Source: Flaccisagitta enflata
Lineage: Eukaryota; Chaetognatha; Sagittoidea; Aphragmophora
DNA: 64,000 bases
Assembly (NCBI GenBank): GCA_965153355.1
Contig: OZ231126.1
Coordinates: 54,436,001-54,500,000, forward strand
Direction of reading: 5' to 3'
The notes beneath the pieces are model-generated. The model made no database searches, was not told the origin of the DNA, and worked only from the letters and a program-made list of their open reading frames with translations. The position numbers were made by a program, and so were the translations under genes. Below, piece after piece: positions 1 through 12,863 of this stretch. Within the stretch, counting starts at the first letter, position 1; every line of letters starts with the position of its first letter.

Positions 1-829
1 GGACTGTAATTTTTGAAGCTTTCTCGTCGCGTAAACGCGACTCGAGAAGATACACGACAACAAAAAAAAATTTTCAAAAAAAAAAAAAAAAATTTCAAAA
101 AAATTTTTTTTTTCAAAAAAAAAAATTCAAAAAAATTTCAAAAAAAAAAAAAAAATTGGAGACCTTGACGGCAAACCTTTTTTTAGATGAATGGCATGGG
201 TTATTTTATGCAATATTAGCAATATTAAGGGAGTACGAGATTTCCCAAAAATGAGCATACTTCAAAAAACGGCCTCAGATACTCGATAAACCTATGAGTG
301 GGACCCTACTTAGTGGCAAATCACCAATCAGAACTCAGTCGGTGAAAAAAAACCCCGCGGATGGGCTCAAAAACCAAGTCCCGACTAGTTTTTAGACGAT
401 TTTTCGCACTTAGTCAGATTTTAAAAGCTTATTTGTTTATTCAAATTTCAACTTCATAAAAAAAGTAAAGCACTAACTAGGCGGGATCAATATTTCTCAA
501 AAACATGAATTTAGCATGTGCTTTAGATATACAGTGGAGCACCACTTAAGTGCATCCTTTAATAAGGCATGCCCGCCAACAAAGCTTATAACCTGTGGTC
601 TTATGAGAGATTTTTGTAATCATGTCTACAGTGGTAATAAGCCAGCTTCACTATAAGGCATAATTTTGCTCAATCCCCTGGCATGAGCTCTAGTGAAACT
701 CAATTGTATTTTAATCATTTCTTTTCAAATCAACTCCATTTTGTTAATTTAAACTCTCCTCCCTCTTTCTCTCTCCTTCTTTTCTTTCCTTTCTTTTCTC
801 TCTCTCCACCTCTATCTCCCTCTCACTCA

Positions 830-870
830 CTGACTCTCTCTCTCTTTCTTTCTTTCTCTCTCTCTCTCTT

Positions 871-951
<81 letters not shown>
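830..951. repeat. (CT)n microsatellite
   Basis: Long CT run with CTTT interruptions at its left side, inside the 226-2990 transposon. It is translated as a false Ser/Leu open frame. Confidence 0.95.
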
Positions 952-953
<2 letters not shown>

Positions 954-1099
954 ACCTATCTTCTTTCTCTGAAAATTTGGATGGCCAAATTTGCCAGGAT
1001 AAACTGAAAGCAGCCTTACTTATCATTTCTGACAAAAGCAAAGTGAAAGACAACTTAGGTGCCCAAAGAACCTGGCATTGAAATTTGTTGCAATGGAGA

Positions 1100-2345
1100 A
1101 TTCTTCAAATTAATGGAACAGAATTCAGTGCATTTGAAGAGCAAAGAGGACATAAAAATGATGCTATGCTGATGAAGGAGGGAAGAATTGGCAAGGCAAG
1201 GCAATTGATCAGCTAGACAGCTTTTTAGCATACCTTGAGAGATCTAAAAGAGCATATATCTTGAGTATAAGGAATACTGTAAGAAAAAAGCAGCAGGCAC
1301 TTATGGAAAGACACAGTGGAAGCCACTTTCAAAAATGTTCACAGAGGACGAACTTTAAAAAAAAATCCAATTGACAGCAAAGCAGGAGAGAACTACTTTG
1401 GACACTTCTCACAACAGCTCAAAGCTAAGGGAGGTGTAGCATTTCAGGCCATAAGTGACAGATTGGTTCTCAAATTGATAGACAAAGTATTTGCAAAAGG
1501 AGCTGAATATATGCTCAAAGGCAAAAAATTGAAAGCCAAGTAAATAGAAGTTGCGGATATTAAGACAGATTGGTCCAGGGCCCAAAAGGATTTGATGGAG
1601 TCCAAACTTGCTCTCACTGATCTAGAGGCAGATAAGCTAGCCAGAGAGCAGTCAAAAAACAAGGCGATGGCCTTGCGCCAAGATAATGGTAAGAAACAAA
1701 ATGTGATGCTCCATTGACATCTCAAAATGAATTTCACAAATGCTATAATTTAATCAAGATGTTGAAGGAGCAGAATCAACTGTCCATTTTGTGCAGGGAA
1801 ATCAAGTTAAAAAAATCATTTTTTGTGAGTTGCTTAGTGACTTTGTTTACTTCAAGTAATGCAATATCAGTTCCAAACAAATGTATGAAAATCTACTGGC
1901 GTTACATTCTGTTGACCAATGCAATCAAGAATTCATTTCTGTTGATGATGTTTATGAAGCAACTAATATGACAGTCTCAATAAAAAAAAAAGATCTGCAG
2001 CAGCCACTTCAGCTGATTCTGAACTGGACTTCCAATGGCCACTTCAGGAGGAAGAGTTTCTTATTACTTTGGAAGTAGATGGTTGGAACCTTAGGTCAGT
2101 CCAGTCATTCAACTAGGAGCTTGACACTACTATTGTTCAAGCCCTCACCACTCTGAAAGCTTGTGCAAAAGATGATGTAGAGAAAACATATTGGATTTAC
2201 CCATCTGAAAAAGTAGTAGATCACTTTGAAAAGAAGCATGTGCTTGAAATCACGCCCTTTGTTACATTTGCCAAAAATATTAAGCAAAAAGATTTGGTCT
2301 TTGCACTTCTCAACAGAGAGGTCAATGAGGCTCTGTGGGGATAAC
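1100..2345 (+). pseudogene. Decayed coding remnants inside the 2.77-kb transposon
   Basis: Several short plus-strand open stretches in shifting frames look like remains of one or more proteins. One at about 1381-1543 is lysine-rich and helical (QAISDRLVLKLIDKVF, then KGAEYMLKGKKLKAK and a stop). A charged helical stretch follows at about 1555-1690, and pieces near 1881-2075 and 2120-2345 include an ITPFVTFAKNIKQKDL segment. Stops and frameshifts separate them. I do not recognise the family. The position between the inverted ends suggests former element-encoded protein, but a captured host sequence is equally possible. Confidence 0.35.
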
Positions 2346-3051
2346 TCATCACCTCTAATGCCCAAGAATAGTAGCACAATAAAGGTTAAGTAAAATTCAT
2401 GATCATTCATGATCTGACCTATGATTTAACTCTCCCTCTTACACAAATCTTATGAATTGGATGATTGCACTGCTGTTTCATGGAACTTCGTTTTACTAGA
2501 ATTAAGTTATTTGATTGCTAAAATGATTACTTTTTCATTACAGATCACTAGCTTAATTTAGAGTTTGCTAGGTTTTATTAATATCATGGCTAGGAGCTAG
2601 TTAAATAGCCAGATATATTGATTTCAATAACAGTTTTCTATTTTTGCCCATTTTTCTGCAATTTCTATCATTTTTTACCTGCTGATACTTAAAATTTCTT
2701 GTTATTTTTTTTATCGACGGGATGAAGAATGCTACTGAGGTATGGCATGAACAACAGTAGTTTGAAAAAGAAAAAAAATTTGAAAACTTTCAGCCATTCA
2801 TAAAAAAACACTAAAAAACGTTAATAAAATGACATAAATAATGCAAAAATTGGTTTTTGGGGCCATCCGCGGGGTATTTTTTGAGTGACAGCCCCAAAAT
2901 TGGTGGAAAACCTCATATTTTGGGCCCACTGACATGAAAATCAAGTATCTGAGGCTAGATTTTGACTTGCCCTACACTCGTACTCCCTTAGCAATATCTG
3001 TTTTTAAAACAGTCCACGTGAAGAAAAAACACACACTGTCTCTCTCTCTCT

Positions 3052-3053
<2 letters not shown>

Positions 3054-3123
<70 letters not shown>

Positions 3124-3147
3124 GTGTGTGTGTGCATGTGTGTGTGT
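3054..3147. repeat. (GT)n microsatellite
   Basis: GT run with GC interruptions at the right, at the microsatellite position of composite element copy 1. Copy 3 also has a GT tract at the equivalent place. Confidence 0.95.
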
Positions 3148-3149
3148 TC

Positions 3150-3655
3150 CCACAACAGTAATATATTACTACACAAATAAGTTTATATCTCATAAACCAG
3201 ACTTCAGATTTAAATCGAATTTTGCAAGAGCTGTTTAATTGACATTATTTACCGGTTTACTAAGTTTTGAAAAAATTCATAAACTTTTACTACCCTTTGC
3301 CTATGAAAACTGCTTAAGTCCTAGTAACATATTACTACATAAATAAGCTAATATCTCATAAACCAGGCTTCAGATTTAATTCGAATTTTGCAGGGGTTGT
3401 TTATTTACTACCCTTTACTTGTATACCAAATTAGAAAAAAATTCATAAACTTTCACTACCCTTTGCCTATGTAAATCGCCTAAGTCCTAGTAACATATTA
3501 CTATATAAATAAGCTAATATCTTCTAAACCAGACTTCAGATTTAATTCGAATTTTGCAGGGGTTGTTTATTTACTACCCTCTACTTGTATACCAAATTAA
3601 AAAAAAATTCATAAACTTTTACTACCCTCTACCTATGTGATGTGTGCAACAATTT
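3150..3655 (+). repeat. About 165-bp tandem units (three) of the composite element
   Basis: Three diverged units each carry CCTAAGTCCTAGTAACATAT, a CCAGACTTCAGATTTAA-like block, GAATTTTGCAGGGG and CTACCCTTTGCCTAT. Beyond them, about 3980-4060, part of the unit recurs inverted (ATAGGCAAAGGGTAGTAAAA). The same unit recurs at 19400-19740 and 41545-42030. Confidence 0.88.
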
Positions 3656-4518
3656 ATTCTACATAAAACTCATACAATTATCCAAATAAGAAACATTTAA
3701 CTTTAAAGAAAATCTGAAAAAATACGGACATTTATATAGTGTAAGCTTCCATTACATACACATACATACCTAATATATGGTTTTTTGAAACGCTATCAAA
3801 ATTCCTCAGGTATATACTTTTTACTAAATGTGTCATATTTCTTCTATTTAAAACAAAATTTTAAGTGTATTTTAAAAAAATATATAAAAATATTTTAGGG
3901 GAAGGGTATTGTTAGAGCTGTCCTCTGGCATTGATCGGGACCATCAACTCAGCCCAATTTTGGTTAAAATTAAACCACCTAAGTCCCAGCTAAATATTTC
4001 TACAAAAATAATAGGCAAAGGGTAGTAAAAGTTTATGAATTTTTTTGAAAATTGGTACACAAGCTCCTATTGACCTATAAACAACACCAGCAAAGTTTCA
4101 TAAAATTCTGAAGTCCAAAGATATGAGAAGGTTTTAAACGAACAAACAAACAAACAAACAAACGACAGACAGACTACGTATCACTGCTACTTCATAGTCA
4201 CCGACGAAAACTGTTCGTCGGGGACAAAAAAGAATGAGAAAGAAAGAAAGAAATTGCGGGGAAATGGATAGCGGTAGTTCAAAACGAAAGAAGGACAGAC
4301 GGAGGGACGAAACGAGAAGGATCGAAGGACAATGTCAAAAAGTGGCTTGAAGAGTCGAATACATATGAAATTTCAAGAAAATTATCCGGTCACTACGCCA
4401 AATTTCTATGCTTAGCACAGCTTCAATTTCTAAAATCGATGATAAGCGTGGATTCAATGCTAGACGCATTCCTGTTTATAACAGTTGTAGTAGTAGTATG
4501 AATTAACGGCATCCATAC

Positions 4519-5973
4519 CTTGCGTTTCTCCAACAGATTTTTGGGGAGGTTGTGCGCGTTTTCATTGGTTCCTGCGTCCTGCGCGTGCAATGTCTCAATC
4601 TTGATATATGCATTGTCCTTCATATACCCTGGATTGGTGATCACTGTTCGACAATAGGGATACGCGTTCCACGCCTCCTCTTGAACGTCCAACGCTTTCG
4701 AGAACAGAAAGCGAATAAAGTTGGGAACTTTGCTCGCTAAGTGGATCATCTGCGCGAGAAAAAAAATGATCGCGATTGTTGACAAAGGTGGCCGAAAAAG
4801 ACGGAGGATGAGAAAGAAAAAAAGAGGGGGGGATATACAGTGGGGTTTGTGGAATAACAGCCTAAACTGGAGGAAGGTATTTAACTTTTAAGTGTTCTAA
4901 TTTCATTTGACAAACTTGATATTTGAAATTAGTTGTTTGATCGATGCTTTGTCCCTGAGTTTTTCGGTTGCTATGGAAACTAAAATTATTTTTTTTGACA
5001 TTTATAACTACTATAATATCATTATTTTGACAAATATTATTAGGGAACATTGCTCAGAATTAAATCTACTACAACTTTCCAACAGTATGTTCTGTAAGAA
5101 TATTGCTTGTTTAGCTACAGAGCATCATTTAGCAGTTGCTAGGTGTGATGCCCCCTTGCAATAGCCAAACGGGCAATATTTTTACAGAACATATTGTGGG
5201 AAAGTTTGTTCAAATTTAATTCTGAGCAATGTTCCCTGATAGTATTTGTCAAAATATTGATATTCTAGTTGTTACTAATGTTTGAAAAAAAAATTTTGGT
5301 TTCCATAGCAACCAAAAAACTCAAGGACAAAAGCATTGATTGAATAATTTATATTCTAAATATCAAATTTGTCAAATGTAATTAAGACACTTGAACACCT
5401 TCCTCCAGTTTAGGCATTTATTCCACGAACCCCACTGTATGTGAATAAGTAATAAGTGAATAAGCAAAAGAAATGATGAGATTATGGGAAACTGGAAAAG
5501 GCGGTGAGAGATTACGTTAATCATTCAAAATAAAGTTCGCGTGGTTTGATTAGGCAACGGCCCAAAGGACTTTGAGATTACGCCAGTTCCTTTCCTTTCT
5601 TCTCTTCGTTCTGCTTCATGATCTCACACACACAGCCACACATCCATTAAACTTGGTAAATCTATAATAAATGACGGCTGAACTAGTGTTGCAGAGGGTG
5701 CTGAAATATTTTGGTAACGAAGTCCCACTCTTGATACTCATACAGTCACACACACACGAATATAAATTCACATACAACCTTCAAAGTATATTGTCCCTCG
5801 GCGAACTGATCTCCACACAAAGGATGACCGGTGTATGGTTCATTTTTGAGAACCTCGATTCCTTCGCCACCTCCAGTTTCATTCTTGGACGCCTCGGCGA
5901 CAGAGAAAAGCTGGCCCACTTGATATTCTTCCACCGTCAACGGTAAAATCACGCGAAATTCAGTAATCAGCAT
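4519..5973 (-). CDS. PITPNA/PITPNB-like: Class I phosphatidylinositol transfer protein, first two coding exons (partial)
   Basis: Class I PITPs move phosphatidylinositol and phosphatidylcholine between membranes, supplying phosphoinositide signalling. Exon A (5973 down to 5779) begins with ATG and encodes the N-terminal strand and lipid-head region: [36 protein letters not shown]. Exon B (4749 down to 4519) has CAG before it, donor GTATGG after it, and encodes [16 protein letters not shown] and [15 protein letters not shown]. These blocks are diagnostic of class I rather than RdgB-type PITPs. Together they give about 142 of the usual 270 residues; the remaining exons must lie left of the window. 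The exon A donor is uncertain: GTTGTA at 5778 keeps family length, GTATGT at 5775 adds one residue. The intron between them carries a 604-bp MITE; composite element copy 1 lies in the next intron. Confidence 0.88.
4836..5439. mobile_element. Fold-back MITE, 604 bp, in PITP intron
   Basis: Nearly the whole element is one inverted repeat with arms of about 290 bp. It opens TACAGTGGGGTTTGTGGAAT and closes with the complement, ending CCCCACTGTA; the outermost TA fits a TA target. The centre lies around 5130-5160. A fragment of the same family is in PKG intron 1 (12127-12312). Confidence 0.88.
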
Positions 5974-6666
5974 TTTTTTATCGCTGTGTTCAGTGTCCAC
6001 GATTCCGATATGTTTGAGTGCGGTGAACGGTCATGCAAAACTACGTGTGATCCGATTTATTCCCTTGGTTCCACTCCAATTTCTTCAGCTTATCACATTT
6101 GGGAACGACTAGCGATTACACAGTTCATCACAGGCTAAGCTTAAGGACGGTAAACACCCGTTATAATGACTTACTCGACAATGTTAAAAAACGCAAATAG
6201 ATTCCTCCAACTTCTCGAAATCACATGATCTGGAAACAAAGGAAAATCGTGAATTGCGCACCACCGAACACTACTCCAAATCTGATGAAATTGTTACTTG
6301 GACCAGAGGACATGTTTTCATTAAAGAATAAACACGAACTAATAATTTGTAGCTATTGAACCTTACTCGATCAGCAAACAGTAATTACTTAGTACTAAAC
6401 GAAACTATCAGGCTGCTAACGCTTTGGCGCAGTAGGTGCGAGATCTGCAATTATCACCCGAATTTCGTTTTACGAATCAGAGACAGGGCAATGTGATAAT
6501 TTACGTTCAATCCGAAGTTTTATTAAAAGATCAATTTAATGATTCGATGCAGGCAAAATTCAAACACCGATGATTTATGGACATCTGCAGCTAACAATCT
6601 CGGAGGGGCATATGTGAGGGGATCTTCAGTGTTGCAGCAGTACCTTATTATTTACTTAAAAATTTA
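5974..6666. other. Unassigned DNA upstream of PITP start
   Basis: No exon, repeat array or inverted ends recognised. It presumably contains the PITP 5' leader or first intron, but no promoter motif is convincing. Confidence 0.4.
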
Positions 6667-6673
6667 ACGATGG

Positions 6674-7193
6674 TAGCCACCGGGAGTGGGATCGATTCGA
6701 CTCTATAATTTTTTGTCAACCAAAATCTCAATATTCCGGTAACTTTCTGTAACTTTTTTCTAGAAAACAAAATCAGAGATGTGATTGAAAGCCGTTTATC
6801 TTATTGATTTTCTCCTTGCAGCTTAGTGCAGCATGCCTTTTGAAGGTTGTCTTTTCATATGCAAATTAGTCTGAGCGACTAATTTGCATTAGCATATGCA
6901 TCTTAATGACTTACAAATTTCATAACATTTTAGGTGATGGTAGTAGATGTTGTTTGGAGGCAACAGTCTCAGTTTCAGTCCGAATTTCGCATTTCTAATG
7001 GAGGTTAATGACGATTTTACCGAAAACAAAAATAAAATGGCAAATTAACATTAGATTATGTGCAATTATCCATATTTAAAAACATCCCCATAAGAAAATA
7101 TCGCTTGATAACATCTTAATAGATACATATGAGCGCATCACAACCAAAAAAATGGTCAAAGATACATTTTTGATGTTTGACTACTCCTGGCTA
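6674..7193. mobile_element. TAGCCA-ended MITE, copy 1 (520 bp)
   Basis: Starts TAGCCACCGGGAGT and ends ACTACTCCTGGCTA, short imperfect inverted termini. ACGATGG is duplicated on both sides (6667-6673, 7194-7200). The interior is similar throughout to 22756-23285. Confidence 0.85.
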
Positions 7194-7938
7194 ACGATGG
7201 GTGAAATGCAAACCGCCCTATCTTAAACATCAATTCATCATCCAGACAATGTAATGGGGTACAATCTCTTTTGAACGTTTTGTGATGTTAATCGCATTGC
7301 AAATATTTCAATTTCATTGGGCAGAAAAAAAATCCTCGTTCTGTTAGCCAAGGGCATAGGGTAAACCTGATTTGTCAAAAAATGGGTATAAATGTACTTC
7401 TATATTCTATTGGTGATAAAAAAGTTGACAACCCCAAAGACTAGTATATTATCACAAAAATATACACAACATCAACGAGAGTAACGTTAACAAAAAAGCC
7501 ATATAATCATGAAGCGATTCGCTTGTCAAAAAATCTTTGATAATGAATAGAAGAGAAAGGTAGGTCAGAGGGAATAATTTCAAGAAGTCTCTTGAAAGGA
7601 CGAAAACGGAAGGCCTTGGCCTTGGTGAAGATGAAAAGGTTGTGAAGAAAACTCGGGGGGAACCTATGAAATGCTAAAAAGCAATTGATATGAATTAGTA
7701 TTTATTTGCGACAATTAGGACTAACAATGGAGTGAAGAGGCCGCTGGTGTCCGTGGTTATCAAATCTCCATAACACAATCAAAATCGCGAGCAGATCCAA
7801 AAGGCTGATCAAACTTTGCATAGCAAGACTTGCACGGTTAAAGGTTACGAAATGTTACGTTCTTCCCATCCTACCCGCTAACAGAAACGATGAGTAAAAC
7901 AGGATCAGAGTAAGTGCATTCGATCGATCGCTAAATCA

Positions 7939-8340
7939 ACAGAGGGAACCATTAGAAAAGGTGTGGAGGGACCAAAATTGTAGCACCCCCCCTACAACCC
8001 ACATCACTGTTTGTATTTCTTTACTCTATGTAGTGGTTTATACCTTAAGTAAATACAAATTTTTTCATCAAGGCGATTTTTGAAATTCCATCAAAAACCT
8101 TTTAAAATCTTTTATTTTTTTCATTTTTTGCAGGTTTTGAAAATACTCAAATTTGTGCTTAAAAAAGTCAATTATGGCGATTTTAGGAGGAATCTCAAAA
8201 AAAGCCTGGATGCAAAAAATTAGTCTTTACTTAAAATATAAACCACTGCCAAAAATAAAAAGAAAGAAGCATTAATATAAGCTGTAGGGGGGTGCTATAA
8301 CTTTTGGTCCCTCCACACCTCTTAAAATGGTTCCGTCTGT
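7939..8340. mobile_element. MITE with inverted ends of about 55 bp
   Basis: Left end ACAGAGGGAACCATT plus GGTGTGGAGGGACCAAAA is mirrored at the right end, where TTTTGGTCCCTCCACACC precedes AATGGTTCCGTCTGT. The inside is AT-rich and non-coding. Confidence 0.85.
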
Positions 8341-9957
8341 AATAAATTATGTATACATATCACATCGTTTAAGCGATAACATAAATCACTTGTGAAGTTC
8401 TGGTATGTGCTTATTTCCTTGCGAGAACATGGGAAACCCTTCAAGGTCTGGGTGTGCAAGGGTACTGAAACCGCTTGAGAAATAGAAATTAAGGCTGAGA
8501 AATCGTTATCGACCATATTTCATGTCAATCTGTCAGCTTTCAGCATTTGCGAGCGGTTGGATCCGGCTTTTCCTCAGGGGTATACAATCAATGAACAAAA
8601 CACTATTTGTGTATGCATCATATGGTTGATATTGACCTACCTTTTTAATCAAACAAAACACTTGATTGTTGAGATTATAGCCGATTGTAAGGCTACAATA
8701 TTCATAAAAATTTGAATATTTAAAAAAGAAGATATAAAGATTTGTAATCCTAATGAAATTCTGAGAAATTGGATATCACTATATTTTGACATAGCATATA
8801 GTATTGTAATAAAACTATTTTCATGAAAGATCATATAATGAAATAATATTTTTTTAATACCCAATTAGAATTATAAATTGTTAAGTTGCATTCCATTTCG
8901 TAAAAGTTAAAATATTTACCAATGCTTGCATAATACCTAGCTCTTAAACAATCGAATATCAACAGTATTTTGTTTTCAAATAATGGATTAGATCAATGCC
9001 AACCTTATGAAATGTACAGTTTTTTGTCCACTGACTGTATAGGGCGTCAAGCCGAAAAGTATCTTTCACCTACAAATGCACTGACGTACCGCCCTCAAAA
9101 ACCTTGCTTTAAGGGGCGCACATTTAACCTAAAACCTACACGCTTTTAAAAGTCGTTGATATCTCCGAATAACGATCATTAATCAAGATCAAGAGATCCT
9201 TCCAGTCATTGATCAATCTTTTTTTCCAGCGATTATCAGTTGATATAAAAATTTGGTTCTAGTCCTCATTTACGCTCATTAAGAAATAAGGTTTGGTAGG
9301 ACCCTTTAAAATCTTTAAAATCTTTTTGCCTCGAGTAATCTGACGTCACTCGTCAAGCAAGAGTAGTCGGGCGAACTGGAGCGAACACTGGATATGAGAA
9401 TAGTCTGACAGAGACTTATCTTCATTTGAAATTGGTTTCGGAGTTTGAAAAATGTTATTCTCAAAAATAATGACCTTCACAGGAACGGAGTAGCTTTAAA
9501 TATAAAGAGTTGAGGATAAATGGAGCGAAATCTGGGCAAATGCATCGAGAACATGTCATTCTGTCCCAGGAAGAAAATTCACTGTAAACAACAATCACTA
9601 ACCACTATCCTTCATAAATCCTCACTATTTACAGACCGTAAAATTGAGGTAGAAGAAAATTGACTCCAGTCGGGTATCAATCTTATGAACTGTTCTATAA
9701 ACATTACCCAGATGATGGGTTGTTTCCCATAGACTTCAGCGGCAAGTTGTAGGAACATTCATGATTTATATTTATATGTCATATTCATATTCATATTCAT
9801 ACTTATATGTCATATTCATATTCATGATTTATATATCATAGTTTTCCTTATATGGGCATTTGACGGAATCATCTGTACACACGACCAGGGTCCATACAAA
9901 GACGTTATCTTATGTTTTTTGTCGTTATTACACACAGGATCAGTCCCTCTATCAGTT
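8341..9957. other. AT-rich intergenic DNA downstream of PKG
   Basis: No gene recognised. A short (CATATT)-like tandem tract lies at about 9770-9835. The PKG 3' UTR must start at 9957 and run left, but no clear AATAAA was located. Confidence 0.4.
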
Positions 9958-12863
9958 TTAAAAGTCCTTGTCCCAATTGCCGGTGGTGTCGTCGGGCGGA
10001 TTCGGGTCCGTGTCGGGCGGATAATCGTCAAAGTTGGAACTGTCGATGGCCGACTGAATAACCGGTAGAATGGGAGGGTTGAGGGTTAGCGATTTCAGGG
10101 CGTCCCAATTAAATCCTTCGAACCATTTGTTTTTGACGATTTCTTTGAGTCCCTTGACGCCGAGTCGTTCGGTGGGCGCCTCGCGGCACAGTTTTTTAAT
10201 GAGTGACGTGGCGGTTTTCGTGATTTTGCGCGGGAATTCGATGGCGTCGATTCCCTTGAGGATAATGTTGTACGTCTTCATGGGATCCGAGGCCGTGAAG
10301 GGCGGAGATCCAGTCAGCAACTCGAAAATCAAAATGCCCATGGACCAATAGTCAGCCGTGAAGTCGTGGCCTTTGTTCAAAATGATCTCCGGGGCAACGT
10401 ATCTGACGGAAAGTGAAGAGTGAAGAGTGAAAAGTCTTGTGTAACTTGCAACGTGAAGTGGAAGCTTAAGCAGTGATAAGCAGTGCCGTACTGCTTAGAC
10501 TACTTAGCTAAAACTGCTGCAGTACGATGCCCGAATTCAGTCAATCTTCCGTCAATCAATCTATCAACGAATCAAAAAGTCGGTCAGTCCACACAGCGCC
10601 CTGAGGACAAAAAATTCTAAATTAATCCAATCAATGGACATGTCGAACAAATAAGCACCGTTCAATCGATGATTAACCATCAATCGATTATAAATATTCT
10701 CAAACCATCAATCAGCCAATCTAGCTCTCTTCGTATATTCTTACTCGGGCGTTCCACAAAATGTCCATGTCTTCCTGCCGGGTCCGATGACTTTGGCGAA
10801 CCCAAAGTCGACGAGTTTCACGTAGCCGCGAGCATCGAGCAACAAGTTCTCCGGTTTGAGATCGCGATAGATAATGCCGCGACTGTGGAGGTAGTGAAAC
10901 GCCTCGACGACGCAACAAGTGTAAAACCGCGTGGTGGCGTCGTCGAAATACACGCGATCCCTCAGGATCGCCCATAGTTCTCCGCCGAGGCAACTCTCCA
11001 ACAACATATACAGATACTTGCGATCTTTAAAGGTCTTGTACAATTTGACGATAAAAGCCGAATTGGCGCTGCGCATGATGCGCTTCTCGTTCATGATGTG
11101 CTCCTGCTGACGTGTGTCGACAATGTGCTTCTTCTTCATCACTTTGAGCGCGTAAGAGCGGGAATTGTCGCCGGCGATTTTGACCAACTCGACGCGGCCG
11201 AACCCGCCGACGCCCAACGTGGCGATGATCTGCAAATCTTTCAATTTCAACTCGTCAAAAATTGAGTCGTCCTTTTTCGTTGGCGTCGTCGATAAATCCT
11301 CGTAGCTTTTGCGCAAGTCGCCTAAATCGGCGATGAGCGCCGCGTACGAGTTTCGATCGAGCGTGAGGCAGACGACGCCGCCTTCGTCGGCGACCACGTT
11401 GGCGGTGCGGATGTCTTCGCCCTGCAACGCCTTTTCGCCGAAAAAGTCGCCTTTCGATAAATTTCTAAGAAAAGTTTCTTCTTTGGCGTCTTTGCCGCGC
11501 TGCGTGACCTTGACTTTGCCTTGCGTGATGATGTAGAATGTGTCGCCGCGGGCGCCCTGACGGATGATGTACTGACCGGCGTTGTATCGGCCTTCGTCCA
11601 ACACGTCGGCCAGTCGGCCGATCGTCGGTTCTGGTAGATCCGAAAAGCTGGGAATGTTTTGCAAGATGGCCATGTATTCGGCGCGCTTGATGAGACCGTT
11701 CTTCATCATGATGGTCTGGAAACCGATCCGGTCGACTGCCCACAGTTTGCAGTCTTGCAACGACCGGATCGTCGCCGTGCGCACGCAGTTGTAAAGGATG
11801 GCCAACTCTCCGAAGACTTTTCCGGGACCCATGGTGCGCAATTTGGCGCCGTCCTTGGTAACTTCGACTTTGCCGACTTCCATGACGAAAACCTAAGTGT
11901 TAACAGAAAGGGGAAATTTCGGGACAAATGGTAAACGGATGAAGAGCGCCAGAGGGAATTTCACGAAAAGATAGAAACCGTGAAAAAAGGGTAAAAATAA
12001 TGGAGAGAAAGATTGTAATAACTACGATAATGGTAGAAAGAAAAAAGAACGGAGAATTGGGAGGAGAGAACGTTACTAGAAGTAACGTTTTTTCGGCATA
12101 TTTGACAACGTTTTTTCGGCATATTTGATCAAAATATTGATATTTTAGTGGCTATGAATGATGATAAAATGATTTTGGTTGCCGTAACAACCAAGAAACT
12201 AGGGGACACAAACATCGATTGAACAACTTTTAATTATCAAATTTCTGAGAAAATATTGAGAAACTTAAATTGCCTCCTCCAGTTTGAGCCCTTTACGCAC
12301 GAACCCCACTGCAGCAGGAAAAGACAAAGCCACAGTTGTGTTTACGGGAACATTACCTGGGTTCCAGCGTCGCCTTCCTTGATGATGAGCGCGTCTCGGG
12401 CGTATTCGACGGGTCGCATGCAGTCGACGATGTCGGCCACTTGCGACTCGTCCAGGTGCCGCATAAAATCATTGTCGAGTATGGCGTCGTGAATGAGTTT
12501 GCGGCAACTGGCCGATTTGTCGTACTTGACGAGCTCCTGTTTCCGTATGTCGCTGACGCGCGTTTTGCCCTGCGGCTCGGCGGATATGCCCAACCGTTTA
12601 TCTCGGCCATTGCCGTTGTTTACGCCGCCGAGCCCACCATCACCGCCACCGCCGCTATTTCCGCGACAGAGCTGCGGGGCCAAAGCGCCCGTCTGCAAGA
12701 CCGACTGGAACTTGTCCAACTGAGAACGCAAATCGACGATGACCGATTCTTTGGATTCCAGTGCCCGGGTCAAGCTGCGAATTTGATCGTCCTTTTCCTT
12801 TAGTTGAGACTCCAACGACGCCAACTTGTCGTTTTGATTCTCGTCCGTCGCGACCCCGGCCAT
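9958..12863 (-). CDS. PRKG1-like: cGMP-dependent protein kinase, complete, 699 aa, three exons
   Basis: Cytosolic Ser/Thr kinase switched on by cGMP. Exons: 12863-12357, 11892-10745, 10402-9958; phases agree and all junctions are GT/AG. Residues 8-57 form a heptad coiled coil for dimerisation. R90-LGISAEP is the autoinhibitory pseudosubstrate. Two cyclic-nucleotide domains follow: FGELAIL with R207-T208, then FFGEKAL with R331-T332; the Thr after Arg is typical of cGMP selectivity. The kinase domain has GVGGFGRV (396-403), Lys419, Glu438, YRDLKPEN with Asp513, D531-FG, activation-loop Thr546 in TWTFCGTPE, and an AGC-type tail ending NWDKDF. Length is close to vertebrate PKG I (671-686 aa). 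The glycine-rich linker (68-86) is an oddity. ATG at 12863 is the natural start because the coiled coil follows directly. Confidence 0.97.
10403..10744 (-). other. PKG intron 2
   Basis: Donor GTAAGA follows the split Glu codon of GTPE; acceptor CAG precedes YVAPE. No element recognised inside. Scattered TCAATCAATC-type repeats give false open frames. Confidence 0.9.
12127..12312. mobile_element. Truncated copy of the CAGTGGGG fold-back MITE in PKG intron 1
   Basis: Matches the right arm of 4836-5439, including CCTCCAGTTT and a terminal ACGAACCCCACTG, with the left arm missing. It fills much of intron 1 (11893-12356). AACGTTTTTTCGGCATATTTGA is partly repeated just before it. Confidence 0.75.

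Larger units (their letters stand above)
226..2990. mobile_element. TIR DNA transposon, 2.77 kb, inserted in composite element copy 1
   Basis: The ends are long inverted repeats, about 226-377 and 2850-2990, starting TAAGGGAGTACGAG and closing CTCGTACTCCCTTA. They also share inner blocks around a CCCCGCGGATGG motif. The 7-bp sequence GCAATAT sits directly outside both ends (219-225 and 2991-2997), which fits a target-site duplication. The inside holds a (CT)n tract and broken coding remnants, with no recognisable transposase. The superfamily is not assigned. Confidence 0.8.
1..4225 (+). mobile_element. Helentron/HINE-like composite element, copy 1 (5' end cut by window, interrupted)
   Basis: The window opens inside the 5' palindrome of a repeat that is also found at 17665 and 40860. 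Its parts in order are: GGACTGTAATTTTTGAAGC, a small hairpin at 26-41 (GTCGCGTAAACGCGAC), an A-rich run with TTCAAAA motifs to about 155, a GACGGCAAACCT motif, a (GT)n tract at 3054-3147, about 165-bp tandem units, a short run of ACAA/ACAG repeats near 4140-4170, and a terminal hairpin (CCGACGAA...TTCGTCGG) followed by GGAC. A separate transposon at 226-2990 splits it; without that insertion it would be about 1.46 kb, like copy 3. The layout matches non-autonomous Helentron-associated elements; that assignment is inferred. Confidence 0.72.

Noticed and set aside
12256-12803. Plus-strand frames opposite PKG exon 1
   Set aside because: Shadow frames antisense to a conserved coding exon.
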